From Calycina herbarum (taxonomy: Eukaryota > Ascomycota > Leotiomycetes > Helotiales > Pezizellaceae), in assembly GCA_001414485.1 (NCBI GenBank), contig LLEY01000004.1, positions 434,001 to 498,000 on the forward strand: 64,000 nt of DNA. Direction: 5' to 3'. A model generated the notes under the pieces. It ran no database searches. It was not told the origin of the DNA and saw only the letters and a list, made by a program, of their open reading frames with translations. Of the stretch, positions 46,663 through 56,637 are shown one piece after another (the stretch's first letter is position 1; each line of letters starts with the position of its first letter). The position numbers and the translations under genes were made by a program.

Positions 46663-47401
46663 ATAGCCCTTGTAGTATTGTATTGTATTGTAGGAAGTAA
46701 TCGATAATATATCTTTTCTTTTTCTCCGATTATGACCATCCTATATGACGCTCCGCTGGCTCTCCGAGGGCCACTGCCGTGGAGGCTGGATTCGCTATGG
46801 TATCGTTTTGCTCTTCATGTAGAAATATCCAAAAACCAACCACCACGGAGTGGCCCTCGGAGAGCCAGCGGAGCGTCATTCGATTCTGTTTTATCATAGA
46901 CATTCGTAACCTCGTGTATATAATATAAACTTTTGATTGCTTAAGAGAAAGAAGGACCTGTATATTGTTAGATGGCATGTTTTCCTCAAATTCTGGGTAC
47001 TGTACTTACAACCCACGACAACCCCTCGTCCTCTTCCACCAAGAACATGGCTCTCACCTCTCACCTCTCATCTCTCACCTCTCCTGTAAAGAGTACGAGT
47101 GGGTATGCCAAGGTGGTCAAGGCATAAAGGTGACTTTCAGGTCGGATCTCTTGGCTGGCACCAGCCTCCGCAGACAAAGAGCCTGGTACTAAAACGTGCC
47201 TCAATAGACTAGATACTCCACTCGCTTGGCCAATACAATAATTGCGGGGTTTCCGTATCTATCGAGCTGCAATTGCCATCTCAAAATCTTGGGGGTAGTT
47301 GTGCACAACGGCCTCACCAAAGACACCGTATACGAGTAGACTAGTCACTGCGACATTCTCCCGACCTTGAAACCCTCAACCCCCATCAACTGTCGGAGAT
47401 C
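46663..47401. other. Intergenic with a foldback element
   Basis: Contains the 135-bp foldback element at 46745-46879 (listed) and a short CTCTCACCT-type repetition near 47051-47086. The rest is the promoter of the DapB-type gene. Confidence 0.5.
46745..46879. mobile_element. MITE-like foldback element
   Basis: The left arm (46745-46782, starting ATGACGCTCCGCTGGCTCTC) and right arm (46843-46879) are reverse complements over 37 of 38 positions, the only difference being one extra G in the left arm. They enclose about 60 bp. The arms are GC-rich and unlike the AT-rich flanks. No protein is encoded and no clear target duplication was found, which leaves the transposon superfamily open. The near-identity of the arms points to recent insertion or active maintenance. 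Confidence 0.65.
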
Positions 47402-50312
47402 ATGCCTGGGCACGACACCGCCCAACTGCTGCCTCTCGAGCAGTCGGAGACATCAGGGAGGAAATCAGACGAATCTTTCTCATCCGCATCCACTACCAGT
47501 CTGGTCTTTGAACGTATCGGCGAGCGTGCCCAAGCAGAGATAGAATCCGGGGCGCATAACCACACGGAGGGCCACGACACCATGGTCACTCCCAAATTTC
47601 CTCCACGAGGGCCGTCGCGAAACGAGTCGCTGGCATACGCAGACGACGAACAGGCGCATCGGCCGTATGAGGAGGAAGAGAAGGAAGACGACGACCTCGA
47701 AAGCGGGCCTTTCCTACGCAATGGCGCGACATCCAAGACCGTCGACACAAGACTTCACAGACTGATATGGATTATTGGCGGAGTCTTCGTTGGAGCTTGG
47801 CTGCTGGCCATGGTGCTTTTCCTGGCTCGTCAGGCCTATCGACATTCATCTGATTTACCCCACGATCCGGCGGCAACGGTCACTCGAGGTTCGGGGAAGA
47901 AGGTTACCCTGGATCAGGTTATGGGCGGACAATGGCGGGCTCAGAGGCACGATATCAGCTGGATCGAAGGTGCAAATGGAGAGGATGGACTGCTGCTGGA
48001 GCAAGGCAGTGCCGGCAAAGATTATCTGGTGGTCGAGGATGTCCGGGGGACCAGCAAGAATGCTGCTGGTGCGCCTACAGCCATGGTCACAAAGACATTG
48101 ATGAAGCAGGGCTCTTTTGAATATGATGGCAAAAATCACATACCGAGCAGAGTATTTCCAAGCAAAAATTTGAAGAAGGTTCTTGTTGCGACCGAGGTGC
48201 AGAGCAATTGGCGTCACTCATTCTACGCCAACTATTTCATATTCGACGTCGAGACCCAGACGGCCGACGCACTCGACCCCGCGCAACCCGAAGGGAGAAT
48301 TCAGTTGGCAAGTTGGAGTCCGCAGAGCGATGCAGTGGTTTTTACTAGAGACAACAACCTCTTTCTCCGAAAATTATCCTCCAAGACCGTCACTCAAATC
48401 ACAAAAGATGGCGGGGCAGATCTCTTCTACGGTGTGCCAGATTGGGTTTATGAGGAGGAAGTGTTCGCAGGGAACAGTGCTACATGGTGGGCGGAAGATG
48501 GCAAATATATTGCTTTTCTACGAACGAATGAGTCGAGCGTACCCGAATATCCCGTCCAATACTTCCTTTCAAGGCCTAGTGGAACACAACCGGAACCTGG
48601 ACTTGAGAATTACCCAGAGGTTCGAGAAATCAAATACCCCAAGGCTGGCGCACCAAACCCTACAGTTGATCTACAATTTTTCGACGTTGCCAAAGGAGAT
48701 GTGTTTGAAGTGAAGATTGCAGGTGGATTTGCGCCCGACGACCTGCTGATTACCGAAGTAATCTGGGCTGGGTCGACCAAAGCACTCATCCGTGAAACGA
48801 ATCGGGAAAGTGATATCTTACGGGTTGTCCTAGTCGATGTGGAATCCCGTTCTGGAAAGACGGTTCGAACTCAAGATGTTGCGAAACTCGACGGAGGCTG
48901 GTTTGAAGTTTCTCAAAAAACTACCTACGTGCCTGCTGACCCTGCCAATGGCCGACCTCAGGATGGCTACATTGATACCGTCATTCACGAGAATTATGAT
49001 CATCTGGGCTATTTTAGTCCGATGGACAATCCTACACCAGTAATGATCACGTCTGGCAAATGGGAGGTGGTGGATGGTCCTTCTGCCATTGACTTGAAAA
49101 ACAATTTGGTTTACTTCGTTTCAACCAAAGTGTCGTCAATTCAACGGCAAGTTTACAGTGTGAAGATTGATGGCACCAACCTCCAACCTGTGACAAACGA
49201 TGAACGGGAAGGATACTATGGTGTAAAGTTCTCCAGCGGCGCAGGATACGCTCTCGTAAATTACGACGGGCCAGATGTTCCATGGCAAAAGGTTATTAGC
49301 ACCCCAAGCAACCCTGATCACTACGAGGACACCATCGAAGAGAACCCTGGTCTGGTGGACATGGCTAAGAAGCATGAGCTACCAATCGAGATCTATTCCA
49401 CTGTAAACGTTGACGGATATCAATTGAACGTGGTTGAACGACGACCACCCCATTTCAACGAGAAGAAAAAATACCCCGTTCTCTTCCATCTCTACGGTGG
49501 CCCTGGGTCTCAAACGGTTTCCAAAAATTTCAACGTCGATTTCCAAGCTTTCGTCGCTGCAAACCTTGGTTATATTGTTGTTACAGTGGATGGACGTGGT
49601 ACTGGATACATTGGGAGGAAAGCTCGAACTATCATTCGTGGCAACATTGGATACTACGAAGCCCGCGATCAAATCGAGACTGCCAAAATTTGGGGAGCGA
49701 AAAAATATGTCGACAAATCAAGAATCGCCATCTGGGGATGGTCTTATGGCGGTTTCCTAACACTTAAGACTCTTGAACAGGATGCCGGGCAAACCTTCTC
49801 GTATGGTATGGCAGTCGCGCCTGTAACAGATTGGCGCTTCTACGATTCTATCTACACGGAGAGATACATGCATACCCCACAACACAATCCAGGCGGCTAT
49901 GATAACTCGAGCATATCGAACATGACAGCTTTGCAGGAAAATGTCAGATTCCTAGTTATGCATGGTGTAGCAGACGACAATGTCCATATGCAAAACTCGC
50001 TCTTTCTCCTCGATAAACTTGATTTGGCGGGCGTTGAGAATTACGATGTTCATGTATTCCCAGACAGCGATCACGGAATTTACTTCCACAATGCGAATAG
50101 AATTGTTTATGATAGTAAGTTACAGATTTTCCCCGTTTTTATAGCAAGCAAACACTAATGGCGGTATAGAATTGAGTAATTGGATTATCAATGCCTTTAA
50201 TGGTGAATGGCTCCGCACGACGAATGCAGTTCCACTCCAGATCGATTCGGCTGAACGAAAACGAAATGCTATTGCAGAATTGGAAGCTACCATGGAAGCA
50301 TTAAATAATTAG
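47402..50312 (+). CDS. dapB: Vacuolar-type dipeptidyl aminopeptidase B (DPP IV family)
   Basis: Two exons (47402-50114 and 50170-50312, intron 55 nt) encode 951 aa. A long acidic cytosolic N-terminus precedes one signal anchor at 120-143 ([20 protein letters not shown]). The beta-propeller region follows (for example [30 protein letters not shown]). The catalytic domain has GWSYGG (nucleophile S781), [12 protein letters not shown] (D858) and DSDHGIYF (H891), the Ser-Asp-His order of family S9B. DapB/Ste13/Dap2 enzymes remove X-Pro or X-Ala dipeptides in vacuole or Golgi. The second exon supplies the conserved C-terminal helix ([16 protein letters not shown]), which supports the splice. Confidence 0.92.
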
Positions 50313-50842
50313 AAGTATTGTTATAAGTATTGTAGGATTACAAGACGAGGGTCAACGGCGTTGGTCGAATTTGGGAGGGGTTTTTAGCATAGTGAGCGAT
50401 TTGGGCGTTTCACAGGGCATATACATATATGTGGACTTAGCATTTTGTGCTTGACAAATGAAATTAATCTTATTGTAGCCTGCTTAGGCGGCGTTCCAAG
50501 TTTTATTCCATGGTGTTGTTTTATGTAAGTGAGCGTCTTGCCGAGATCTACTTGGGCGATTGTCTAATTATTTCCATGGCGGTTCTCATTTTGCTTGTAA
50601 AAGATTGGCAGCCCAAACGAGTCCTGCTTCGTTGGGCAAAATTATTCCAAAAATCCTCCTCATTACGTTCTATTCCGTATTACGCTTTTTTCCGTTTTTT
50701 TGTTGTTGAAGTTTTTACCAGTTTGTTCCCCAGCAATGCTTGCTAAATCAAAATCTACCTCTTTTCAATGATTTCAGTCTCGATTGCCTCGGCTACCCGC
50801 TGACTTCACGAAGCCAAAGTAGCTGGGTGATTTCATCCTCAA
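50313..50842. other. Intergenic, no gene seen
   Basis: 3'-to-3' spacer between convergent genes. T-rich, no supported frame. Confidence 0.5.
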
Positions 50843-52462
50843 CTACATAGACTTCGTTAGGCTCTGGCCATCCCATCGTACGACGAAGGGAAAGGCCAGC
50901 TGCTCAAGTGAACGGTTTGATGGTGCTTCAGCAATCTCAACTACTGTAGGACCATGAATCAATTCTACCAGAGGCAACTTCGTTGCTACAAACTCTTGAA
51001 AGCTTTCGTTTGACGACCAACTCTCACGATGTGAGAGGTGCTTGTTCTCCGAGATTTCAACCTCATTCCACGAAGGGCCGCTACACCGAGTATAGTGAGC
51101 ATAATCTTGCTCATGATCCTTCACATTACCTTTTCCCTTCCCTCGAGTCGAATACTCCTTAGCAAATTCAAACAATGTCTCATAGCCTGGCAACTCTGCT
51201 CGCGTGGGCGAAGTACGCGTGACAATGTGACGTTGTTTTCGGGGTGCGGATTGAGTACTAACAATTGGTAGTTCTTGGTCCGAATATCGGGGTACTAGAT
51301 TACCCTTGTGACTTCGCATGATCTCTGTCGAGGATCTTGTGGAATTCATGGTTTTGTAATCTTGCCCTCTGTTGCCTTTTAGTATTGGATTTGGGGCTTG
51401 GATGGGGAGGTGATGTCCAGTTAGCCTACTGGTGGATTTCTCCTGTGGTGGGGGTGTGATTGTGATTTCGGGGAGTGCGAAGGGCTCTAGTCGAGTGACT
51501 TGGTCTGGCTCTAGATATCTCGGCTGTAAGTATGCGGGGATATCAGAACGTTGACTTACCTTTAAAGTTGGACCCTTGGTTCTCGAACTTGACAGAGGAG
51601 CGGCAAGCTCAACAGGTTGAGTTTGCTTGCTTCTACTCCGTCTGGTCTTGGAAGGAATCTCGAGGACCGAACCTGGCAATTCGGGGAGTGTAAAGAAGCC
51701 TGCTACAGGCGCTCTATCTTGGAGATAGAGCTCCTGTGCTTGCTCTTGTGCCCGAGTGGCTGGTCTATTGGTGTCCTCCAACTCAACCTCCGTCGATGAA
51801 GTCACTGGTACTCCAACCTTCAAAGAATTTGGCATATTGTCCTGCTTGAGCGCGAGCTTTCCATAAACCGACCGTTGACTGCGAAGGGTGTTACCATCAT
51901 CTGTAGTAACCTTAGCCTTACCGGATTTACCACCACCCTTACCCTCAGCAGTTGATGGTCTTGAAGAGATTGGCAGTGAAGAAATAGACTCAGAGTCGCT
52001 AGATAAACTGCTTGTCAAGCTTGCAACATACGGCCTATTCTTCGCCTGCTCCTTCCTGATCATCTCGAGCACGTCGGGGTTCGAATGCGTGGAAGCAAGA
52101 CTGTTTTTTGTCAAACGGTGAGCCTGACGAACAGACTCCCCGTTCAGATTCTCCTCTGCGCCAGTTGGACCTTTGGGGAGTTTCGTGGTGGGTAAAGCCA
52201 TGGCGTAGAGTGCTGAAACCGCCTTCCGACCTACACGGGTCGAAATGGATTGGCTGGCAAGTTTTAGCTTGGAGGAGACTCTATTGTGAAAGGATCGCGA
52301 CTTACTGGCCTTTTTTGGGCGGCAGTCGGGACACAGTTTACGTGCAGTGATCTCTTCAGTGGAGATGGTGTGCTTAGCTGAGTTACGTTCCGTTAGAGAG
52401 CAATCTGTGCTTTTGGTGACGATGTGCTTGCAGCTGAAAGTTGTTGCTCGTACATTACACAT
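50843..52462 (-). CDS. Orphan protein with N-terminal Cys/His module
   Basis: Single exon of 539 aa. The N-terminus has ordered metal-ligand residues: C2, C11, H13, C21 and Cys-x2-Cys at 44-47 (LCPDC). The rest is Ser/Thr/Pro-rich and looks disordered, with basic clusters (KTRRSRSKQ, PRKQRHIVTR). The same N-terminal layout is seen in the next two - strand genes (53526-53996 and 55753-56637). This suggests a lineage-expanded family with a zinc-binding N-terminus, but no function is known. The start MCNVRATT is the first ATG and places Cys at position 2, as in the neighbours. Confidence 0.65.
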   Translation of the reverse strand: MCNVRATTFSCKHIVTKSTDCSLTERNSAKHTISTEEITARKLCPDCRPKKASKSRSFHNRVSSKLKLASQSISTRVGRKAVSALYAMALPTTKLPKGPTGAEENLNGESVRQAHRLTKNSLASTHSNPDVLEMIRKEQAKNRPYVASLTSSLSSDSESISSLPISSRPSTAEGKGGGKSGKAKVTTDDGNTLRSQRSVYGKLALKQDNMPNSLKVGVPVTSSTEVELEDTNRPATRAQEQAQELYLQDRAPVAGFFTLPELPGSVLEIPSKTRRSRSKQTQPVELAAPLSSSRTKGPTLKVSQRSDIPAYLQPRYLEPDQVTRLEPFALPEITITPPPQEKSTSRLTGHHLPIQAPNPILKGNRGQDYKTMNSTRSSTEIMRSHKGNLVPRYSDQELPIVSTQSAPRKQRHIVTRTSPTRAELPGYETLFEFAKEYSTRGKGKGNVKDHEQDYAHYTRCSGPSWNEVEISENKHLSHRESWSSNESFQEFVATKLPLVELIHGPTVVEIAEAPSNRSLEQLAFPFVVRWDGQSLTKSM

Positions 52463-53525
52463 GATGGGACGGGAGTGTTGTGGTATGGAGATGTGGTGAT
52501 GAGAGACGTGGAATGTGGAATATGAGTTGGATTCCGGGGTGGGAGAACGACAATATAAGTTCTCCTGAGGCTGAGGCTGATGAGCAGCCCAGGGGGGAAT
52601 TGTACATTCGTATTCTTGCCGTTATTTACTTCAAAGCTTTTTTGCTGTTCCGTACTGACAAGTACCATGAACAGCAAAAGACAATAAAGGCTTGACAACG
52701 ATATTGTCACCCCTCCCCCCCAAAATGAAAGAGGGAAAATAGACGCCATAAAGAAATCGTAGTGATGGTAGAGCGTCCATTGTATTATTTTGAATGGAAA
52801 ACTACAATGTCGATGAATGCCCTGGTCGTAGATCTGGTCAATTTGCGCTCTATGGAATCTTTTTTTCTTTCTATTTTATATACTTGTTTACACGAAGAAA
52901 CTTTGGCAGAATTACTTGAGAACTTGAATGTTGCTACGCCTAGTTATGAAAACTTGAAGAATTTCATCTCCCCGTTCAAACATTTTCTATAGCCTCAAGA
53001 GAGGTTCTATTCTCCGGCAATCGAAACCCTTGAACCCCTCTTACTCGTAGCTTAGCATCTAGAACTGCACTAAGTGCGCAAGTTCCTGCTGCATGACAAT
53101 GCACATTTCCCGTGCAACGAATTCTTTCTTCAATTTCCTCGTTGCTGCTCTCCAACGTCAAGGGCTCCATACCAGGTGCTGGAGCAACTTTTGTCTAGAT
53201 GAAATCTTTACCAGCGCTCGTTTGGGTAAGAGCTTGCAGTGCACATAAAAAATATTGGGGTTTTGTGAGAAAGTCTGATTTTGAAGGTCTTATTCTGTTT
53301 AAGTATTAGGGGAAGTTTTTGCCATAAGGGTAAGAACCAAGGCCGTTAAGCGACACTTTGGTTAGCGAGGACTGAGTTGTCGAACCTCATTATTCAAGAT
53401 GGATGTGTTCCATCTATCTGTTATTCTAGGTCCCAAACTCCAAAATCCTCCACTATCCTTCCATGACTCTTCCGTACTACATTCTTGAAGTGATGGAAGA
53501 AATTTAATGAACTCCTTCCACCACC
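52463..53525. other. Intergenic with an oxidoreductase relic
   Basis: No intact gene. It contains the GMC relic listed at 52976-53200. The remainder is AT-rich without a supported frame. Confidence 0.45.
52976..53200 (-). pseudogene. Relic of a GMC oxidoreductase C-terminus
   Basis: A - strand frame reads KVAPAPGMEPL, then SSNEEIEERIR and GNVHCHAAGTCALSAVLD, then AKLRVRGVQGFRLPENRTSL. This matches the end of the FAD-dependent glucose-methanol-choline oxidoreductase family, where a catalytic His sits in an HPVGTC-like motif followed by VVD..LRV.GV.GLRV.D. Here the Pro-Val after His is Ala-Ala. A stop lies just upstream in the same frame, and no FAD-binding part was found nearby. It is a short dead fragment of about 70 codons. 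Confidence 0.5.
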
Positions 53526-53996
53526 TCACGAAACTCGATACCTTAACTCATAAACCCACTCCCTAACAACCACAAACTTACTCCTCAACTTGTACCGAAC
53601 ACCTCTTGGGTTTCCTCTCATCACTTTAAATGAATGACTTGGTGAAAGTGCGCGCAACAAAACCTTCTGGGATGTTTCAACCATGGATTCCGGAACCTCT
53701 TCCCACTTGGGTTGAGGATCTTCAGGAATCGTTTCCATGTTTGGAATATTTAGCCTCTTGAGTCGCTCTTCCTGACTCTCCCCACGTGCTTGTATGGGAT
53801 AGAGGATTTTTGCCTTGTCATACCTCTTGCGGTCCCTTGGAAATAGACAGTGTGGGCATCTTGTGAGTAGTGAAGAGGGATCTCTCACCCGGATACATAC
53901 GTGGGAACCCCATCGGGATCTGTTGCTGTATTGGTAACAGGGGAGGGGCTCATGTACGGTATGGCCGCACTGGTAGCTTGCAGTATAGATACACAT
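53526..53996 (-). CDS. Small orphan protein with N-terminal Cys/His module
   Basis: Single exon of 156 aa. Ligand-like residues are C2, C10, H12, C20, C34 and Cys-x2-Cys at 47-50 (RCPHC), spaced as in the larger gene at 50843-52462. A basic segment follows (FPRDRKRYDKAK), then a charged region and a C-terminal basic/aromatic end (KFVVVREWVYELRYRVS). There is no signal peptide or membrane segment. It is probably a zinc-binding intracellular protein of unknown role. Its neighbours on the same strand share the module. Confidence 0.62.
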   Translation of the reverse strand: MCIYTASYQCGHTVHEPLPCYQYSNRSRWGSHVCIRVRDPSSLLTRCPHCLFPRDRKRYDKAKILYPIQARGESQEERLKRLNIPNMETIPEDPQPKWEEVPESMVETSQKVLLRALSPSHSFKVMRGNPRGVRYKLRSKFVVVREWVYELRYRVS

Positions 53997-54508
53997 GGTG
54001 AATAATGTCGCTCATTAGTTCTGGATTTCTTGAGGAAGCGGAGTTTACCCAAGTTGGGTAAATGTGGCTGAAGTTATAGACACGAAATCGCCTGGTAGCA
54101 CAAAAAGTGTTCTGCTAACAACGAATTGTGTTTATTGTTAGGCCTCGACCTCGCACCTTTATCCGCCTTGTTAAGACAAAGGTATTCATAGGGTGACTCT
54201 TTGTATTCCTTCCAATCCCCGTCAAAGGCTAGCCTCCCCGCCACCCTACGCCTCAAAGACTGAAGGTGCAAAAATAAAACAAAGAAAACACCTTTTGTAT
54301 AACAGCAACTCAACGCCCTCACAAAAGGATTGTTCATTTTACACTCTCTCGAAGCACTCACGAATTCAACGACTTTCTTTGCGTGTTGACCACGCACGCG
54401 TTCGCTAATCTTTAGACTCGACAATCCCAAGACTGGAAAAATCAGCGCCGGTCGTTTACCACCATCACCATCATTTTAATACCAGCTCAAATCGGAACAA
54501 ATCTCAAA
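53997..54508. other. Intergenic, divergent promoter region
   Basis: Lies between divergent genes. No regulatory motif could be assigned. Confidence 0.45.
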
Positions 54509-55096
54509 ATGCCCAACATCCTCTTCGGCTATTCTCCTGACGCAAAACGTCCAGCACCACCACTCCAACCCCCGCCACCTAAGCCTCAACACCCTGGAGA
54601 ATGTATCCCATACCAGCAGCACCTCCGTTCCAACCGCAGATACGACTTTCCATTTCAAGGATTTCCCAACGGTTACTCAGAGAACCTCTCGTGCATGCAA
54701 ACAAAGGCCGTTCGCTCATACGTGAAACATTATCCGTTAGATGGTTACCTCTCCCACCAAGCCTCCGCGGAACGACAACTCAAAAAATCTCTAGAACCGA
54801 GATCACGACCACATCCTTTTCAACCCGAGTTCTTAGACCACAATGCGGTCGGGAATGTCGAAGGTGAAGAAGATTCAAGAGATATCTCAGAGCGTCGGGC
54901 TCTGGAAACGGTCTTGAATCCTCCACCAGCACCACCAAGATCTTTTATTGAGGAGCTTAAATGGTTGGTTCTCATATTCATATTTTTTCTTGCGGCTTCT
55001 GGTGTAGCTCCTTTTATTATTGGAGCGACTTCTAGTATCCTTTGTTTGATTGTGAGATGGTTGGTTAGATGCTTGGGGTGTCAAAGGTGTGTGTAG
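54509..55096 (+). CDS. Small Pro-rich protein with C-terminal membrane segment
   Basis: Single exon of 195 aa starting MPNILFGYSPDAKRPAPP, followed by a Pro-rich segment (LQPPPPKPQHP) and a charged middle part. The C-terminus holds one or two hydrophobic helices (WLVLIFIFFLAASGVAPFII, then SSILCLIVRWLVRCLGC) and ends in Cys-rich CLGCQRCV. It could be a tail-anchored membrane protein. No family was recognised. The ATG has an A at -3 (AAAATG). Confidence 0.6.
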   Translation: MPNILFGYSPDAKRPAPPLQPPPPKPQHPGECIPYQQHLRSNRRYDFPFQGFPNGYSENLSCMQTKAVRSYVKHYPLDGYLSHQASAERQLKKSLEPRSRPHPFQPEFLDHNAVGNVEGEEDSRDISERRALETVLNPPPAPPRSFIEELKWLVLIFIFFLAASGVAPFIIGATSSILCLIVRWLVRCLGCQRCV

Positions 55097-55752
55097 TTAC
55101 GTTACGGTAAGGGAATTGGGTAAGAAAATTTCTGTCTTTTTCTTCTCCCTCACTTTTGCAGTTATCTTTTACGAAGTTTATGAAATTCTATTATCTTTTT
55201 ATCTGTTACATATCATCTGTTAGTTAGTTTCTTTCTCTCAAGTTTTCTTTGTCATCACTTCCGTTTTTGCGTCAAATCATGTTTCTACGCCCCTCCAACT
55301 TTGAAGTCACGTGCTGCTAACAACAGATAAAATTCATGGGAATCTACCAACAGTTTAGTAGCTCTGAGTTTCTCATATGTCGCAAAACAGCTTGCTTCTA
55401 TTTACTTCCCAAGCACCATGATACCAAATCAACACGAAGCCACCGCAAAATCCGAAATGAACTCAGCACTTCCATTCCATTTATCCTAAACAAGACTGGC
55501 AAGTTTTAAATTATTCCCCAACCTCTATCTTCACTAGACGACCCACAACTCGCCAAAGGACTTTCACAGCAAACCTACGATATCTATTCAGTCCCAATCT
55601 ACGCCACTATAAGCGAGAGCCCCTCAAAACCACCAGCAACTACCCAGGCTCAGAACAGTCTCACAAACAATCCTTTCAAGAACAATGGCTAGAAAATAAA
55701 ATATATTAGAAATACTTACGGGTGAAGATGCAAATTGCTAATTATAAGGATA
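55097..55752. other. Intergenic with an interrupted small frame
   Basis: Includes a segment (about 55133-55330) that resembles 56928-57260 on the other side of the RING gene, and the interrupted frame at 55418-55692. Confidence 0.45.
55418..55692 (+). pseudogene. Interrupted small frame
   Basis: The ATG at 55418 starts MIPNQHEATAKSEMNSALPF and stops after 23 codons. A second frame, open from about 55520 to the stop at 55692, reads PLSSLDDPQLAKGLSQQTYD, IYSVPIY and then an Asn-rich end (NNPFKNNG). No GT-AG pair joins them without the first stop. It looks like a small gene that has decayed. No family was recognised. Confidence 0.3.
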
Positions 55753-56637
55753 CTAAAATCCTCGCAGGAGTGTTAGCCATTCAGGGGTTCTAAGTGGGAA
55801 GTCGTGAGTTGTCTCGGAGAATCCGGTCCGACACAAGGGGCAATTCTTGCGCCCCTGCTGTACTACCCACTCTTTAAAACATCTAGAGCCTATAATGTGG
55901 TTGCATGGTGACTTTACTGGCTCTTCAGCGGCTCCGTTTTCCTCCTGCTCGCCGTAAGTCGAACTGCAAATAGGACATTCATTGTCATCTTTACTATCAT
56001 CAGACCATGGGACTTGCTCGAAGAGAGGTGGGAGCGGTGCCTCACTGTCGATGAATGAACCCCGAAGTGCTACATCAATGATGTTGCTAATGTCTATAAG
56101 ATCCAATTGAGCTTCTAGTAGCGAAAGCGATTCAACTTGACTTTTTGTTATGGGCTTAACGGGAGAGTAACCCTTTTCTTCTAGGCGACGCTTTATCCCA
56201 GCTTGATCCTTGGTTTCTAGGAAAGCTATATTATATCGAAGAGAAAGAATAAGAGATCGAATCCACTTCAAGTCTTCTGGGGACAGACGATCCGTGGTAT
56301 CTGTATCTGTAAAATCAGAAATAAGCTCAATGATTGTAGTGTGTTCTCTGTGCGCAATTTCTCCCAGTCGTTCATAGACTGGGCGAATATCAATGGTGCT
56401 TCTTTGGTCAACAATCAGTAAGTCTGACTTGATACAGTCAAAGCATGGTCGCTTTAATCTGATCTTTGCTGGTTCATCCCAGGAATCTCCAAAGCAATTT
56501 CTCTTGCTTTTTTTTATTTTGTCTTCATCAAGAATTTGTAGATCTACTAGATCTCCGTCATGGAGAACGCAAAAAAGTACTTGGGCTTTGGAATTTTGGC
56601 AAAGACAAGAATACTGCAATACTAGTCGAAAGCACAT
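55753..56637 (-). CDS. RING-finger protein with N-terminal Cys module
   Basis: Single exon of 294 aa starting MCFRLVLQYSCLC; five codons upstream are open but begin with TTG. N-terminal Cys residues (C2, C11, C13, C23, C65-x2-C68) echo those of the two upstream neighbours on this strand. The C-terminal RING spans 221-269: CPIC, then SPCNHIIGSRC and NCPLC. The fifth ligand position (third residue after the RING His) is Gly, a variant seen in some fungal RING proteins, so zinc binding may use seven standard ligands. It is probably an E3 ubiquitin ligase. Substrate and location are unknown; no membrane segment was seen. Confidence 0.78.
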   Translation of the reverse strand: MCFRLVLQYSCLCQNSKAQVLFCVLHDGDLVDLQILDEDKIKKSKRNCFGDSWDEPAKIRLKRPCFDCIKSDLLIVDQRSTIDIRPVYERLGEIAHREHTTIIELISDFTDTDTTDRLSPEDLKWIRSLILSLRYNIAFLETKDQAGIKRRLEEKGYSPVKPITKSQVESLSLLEAQLDLIDISNIIDVALRGSFIDSEAPLPPLFEQVPWSDDSKDDNECPICSSTYGEQEENGAAEEPVKSPCNHIIGSRCFKEWVVQQGRKNCPLCRTGFSETTHDFPLRTPEWLTLLRGF

